From: Prorocentrum cordatum
Taxonomy: Eukaryota; Sar; Dinophyceae; Prorocentrales; Prorocentraceae
Direction of reading: 5' to 3'
DNA: 64,000 nt
Assembly: GCA_963575745.1 (NCBI GenBank)
Contig: CAUYUJ010015516.1
Coordinates: 812,325 to 876,324 of the forward strand
Below are positions 63,190-64,000 of the stretch, in pieces. How positions within the stretch are numbered: the first letter of the stretch is position 1; every line of letters starts with the position of its first letter. Under the pieces are notes generated by a model, which was not told the DNA's origin, searched no databases, and saw only the letters and a list, made by a program, of their open reading frames with translations. The translations under genes were made by a program, and so were the position numbers.

Positions 63190-63353
63190 CTTGCCCTGGT
63201 CCTTCGCCAGCTCCTCCCCCCCCCCGGAGTACAACATAGCGACCCAAGTGTATTCGTGAGCCTGCTGCACTTTAGCCCCATGCAGGCTCACATTCGCCGT
63301 CAGAATATCGAGAGGTGCTACCCGGTAGCCTGCCTCTGCGAGTCGTCAAGTAC
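63190..63353 (-). CDS. Candidate internal exon, function unknown
   Basis: The minus strand reads RLAEAGYRVAPLDILTANVS then LHGAKVQQAHEYTWVAMLYS and GGGEELAKDQGK, with a donor AAG followed by GTAACG exactly at the end. The codons look coding. Upstream (63353-63430) a different frame reads RFRADGGWLSAVRRSHAQVG then GIFVLDDS, so a frameshift or another exon probably precedes it. No family is assigned. Confidence 0.35.
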
Positions 63354-63579
63354 GAAAATGCCCCCTACTTGTGCGTGAGAACGGCGAACTGCTGAGAGCC
63401 AGCCCCCGTCCGCACGGAATCTCACCTTCACTCGCGCAGGCTCGGAAAGACAAGCCCATGGAACAAGCTGCTGGGGGATCTGACCGACGGGACAGGCCCA
63501 TGGAACCTTGTCCATGAGACGACCACCCCCCAACCAGAATTGTAGAAGTGAGTTCGTCGTCATCGTCGTCGTGGCCGGC
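63354..63579. other. Possible continuation of the minus-strand gene
   Basis: Minus frames stay open but differ from the candidate exon by one base. A direct repeat, GCCCATGGAACAAG / GCCCATGGAACCTTG, lies at 63448 and 63495. Confidence 0.3.
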
Positions 63580-63745
63580 GACGCTAAGTCGACGCGAAGT
63601 CGACGCCACTCGACGCTGAATCGACGCTGAATCGACGCTGATCGGTTCCAAATCGGCGGCCTTCCCATCGACTTCCTGCAAGCGCTGGCGCACGCCTGTG
63701 CATTCCAAAGACAGCACTCCGAGGGCATGCAATGGGATTCGCAAG
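63580..63745 (+). repeat. SINE-like dispersed repeat, copy 3
   Basis: TCGACGCGAAGTCGACGCCA, TCGACGCTGAATCGACGCTG, AAGCGCTGGCGCACGCCTGT and CTCCGAGGGCATGCAATGGG parallel the copies at 27795-27955 and 55065-55200. Confidence 0.7.
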
Positions 63746-64000
63746 GACGAGCTGATAACATGTGGCATCCACGGAGGCGCGCGCCCGACCCAAACACATA
63801 CAGCACAACCGTGTCGTAACATATCGCTTCCTGAGCGGTACGGCCAAGGAGCGCCCGCCACGAAGCAGATGCTACAAGATCTCTCGGCGCGCGCGTCGGG
63901 GCGACGTACACATTCTACAGTGGGGGCCAGTCCACAAAAAACCTTCCACAAGAAACCCAACCCTGAGACCAAAAGACGTCAACTCATTTTGCGTGTGGGG
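63746..64000. other. Window end, nothing seen
   Basis: Non-repetitive; minus frames are open but not recognisable. Confidence 0.35.

Noticed and set aside
63318-63430. Copia-type RNase H remnant
   Set aside because: ADGGW...HAQVGGIFVL loosely resembles the domain start, but the downstream catalytic and connection motifs are absent.

Overview
This window looks like nuclear DNA of a dinoflagellate (inference). Four things point that way. A copy of the dinoflagellate spliced-leader sequence, followed by part of a second, sits at the 5' end of a retrotransposon. The non-LTR retrotransposon is of the type common in these genomes, with a RanBP2-like zinc finger, an endonuclease and a reverse transcriptase. 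Genic islands are sparse and GC-rich, with short GT-AG introns. Most of the sequence is repeats. A large, GC-rich dinoflagellate genome such as Prorocentrum would fit, but the species cannot be read from the sequence. I saw no bacterial gene organisation, rRNA, tRNA or CRISPR array. Two runs of exactly 100 N (41246-41345 and 58908-59007) are scaffold gaps, and both interrupt tandem arrays.

Regions: 1-3100 is GGT/GGA low-complexity DNA with one short tandem duplication. 3100-11400 and 38700-45900 are built from the same set of repeat modules in different orders: 64-bp, 24-bp, 16-bp, 42-bp and 73-bp arrays, a ~420-bp unit usually in tandem pairs, and a spacer motif GCGTTTCGCTCGAGACATCC. 59000-61200 is a second copy of 42200-44500. 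11400-23700 is mainly microsatellites, a 42-bp array and two different terminal-inverted-repeat elements. 23700-33400 holds three plus-strand genic islands of unknown function between GGA/CCT tracts. 33500-38500 is purine/pyrimidine tracts and CCAAGAGGC-type repeats. 46400-50500 is a decayed minus-strand non-LTR retrotransposon. 50500-53200 is an AT-rich trinucleotide island, a GTC tract and a second short inverted-repeat element. 53400-54630 is an intact-looking minus-strand gene for a PrsW-like intramembrane protease. 56200-58900 holds 12-bp, 45-bp and 90-bp tandem arrays. 62200-63400 holds two more weak coding candidates.

The genes do not form a pathway. The best-supported are the PrsW-like membrane protein and the retrotransposon, whose reverse transcriptase has lost one catalytic aspartate and is split by frameshifts and a microsatellite. 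The plus-strand genes at 23730-25114 and 31684-33380 become continuous reading frames once short GT-AG introns are removed. I found those introns by looking for splices that restore the frame at codon boundaries, so the models need transcript support. Many long open frames here are by-products of tandem repeats, open on both strands, and are not reported as genes.
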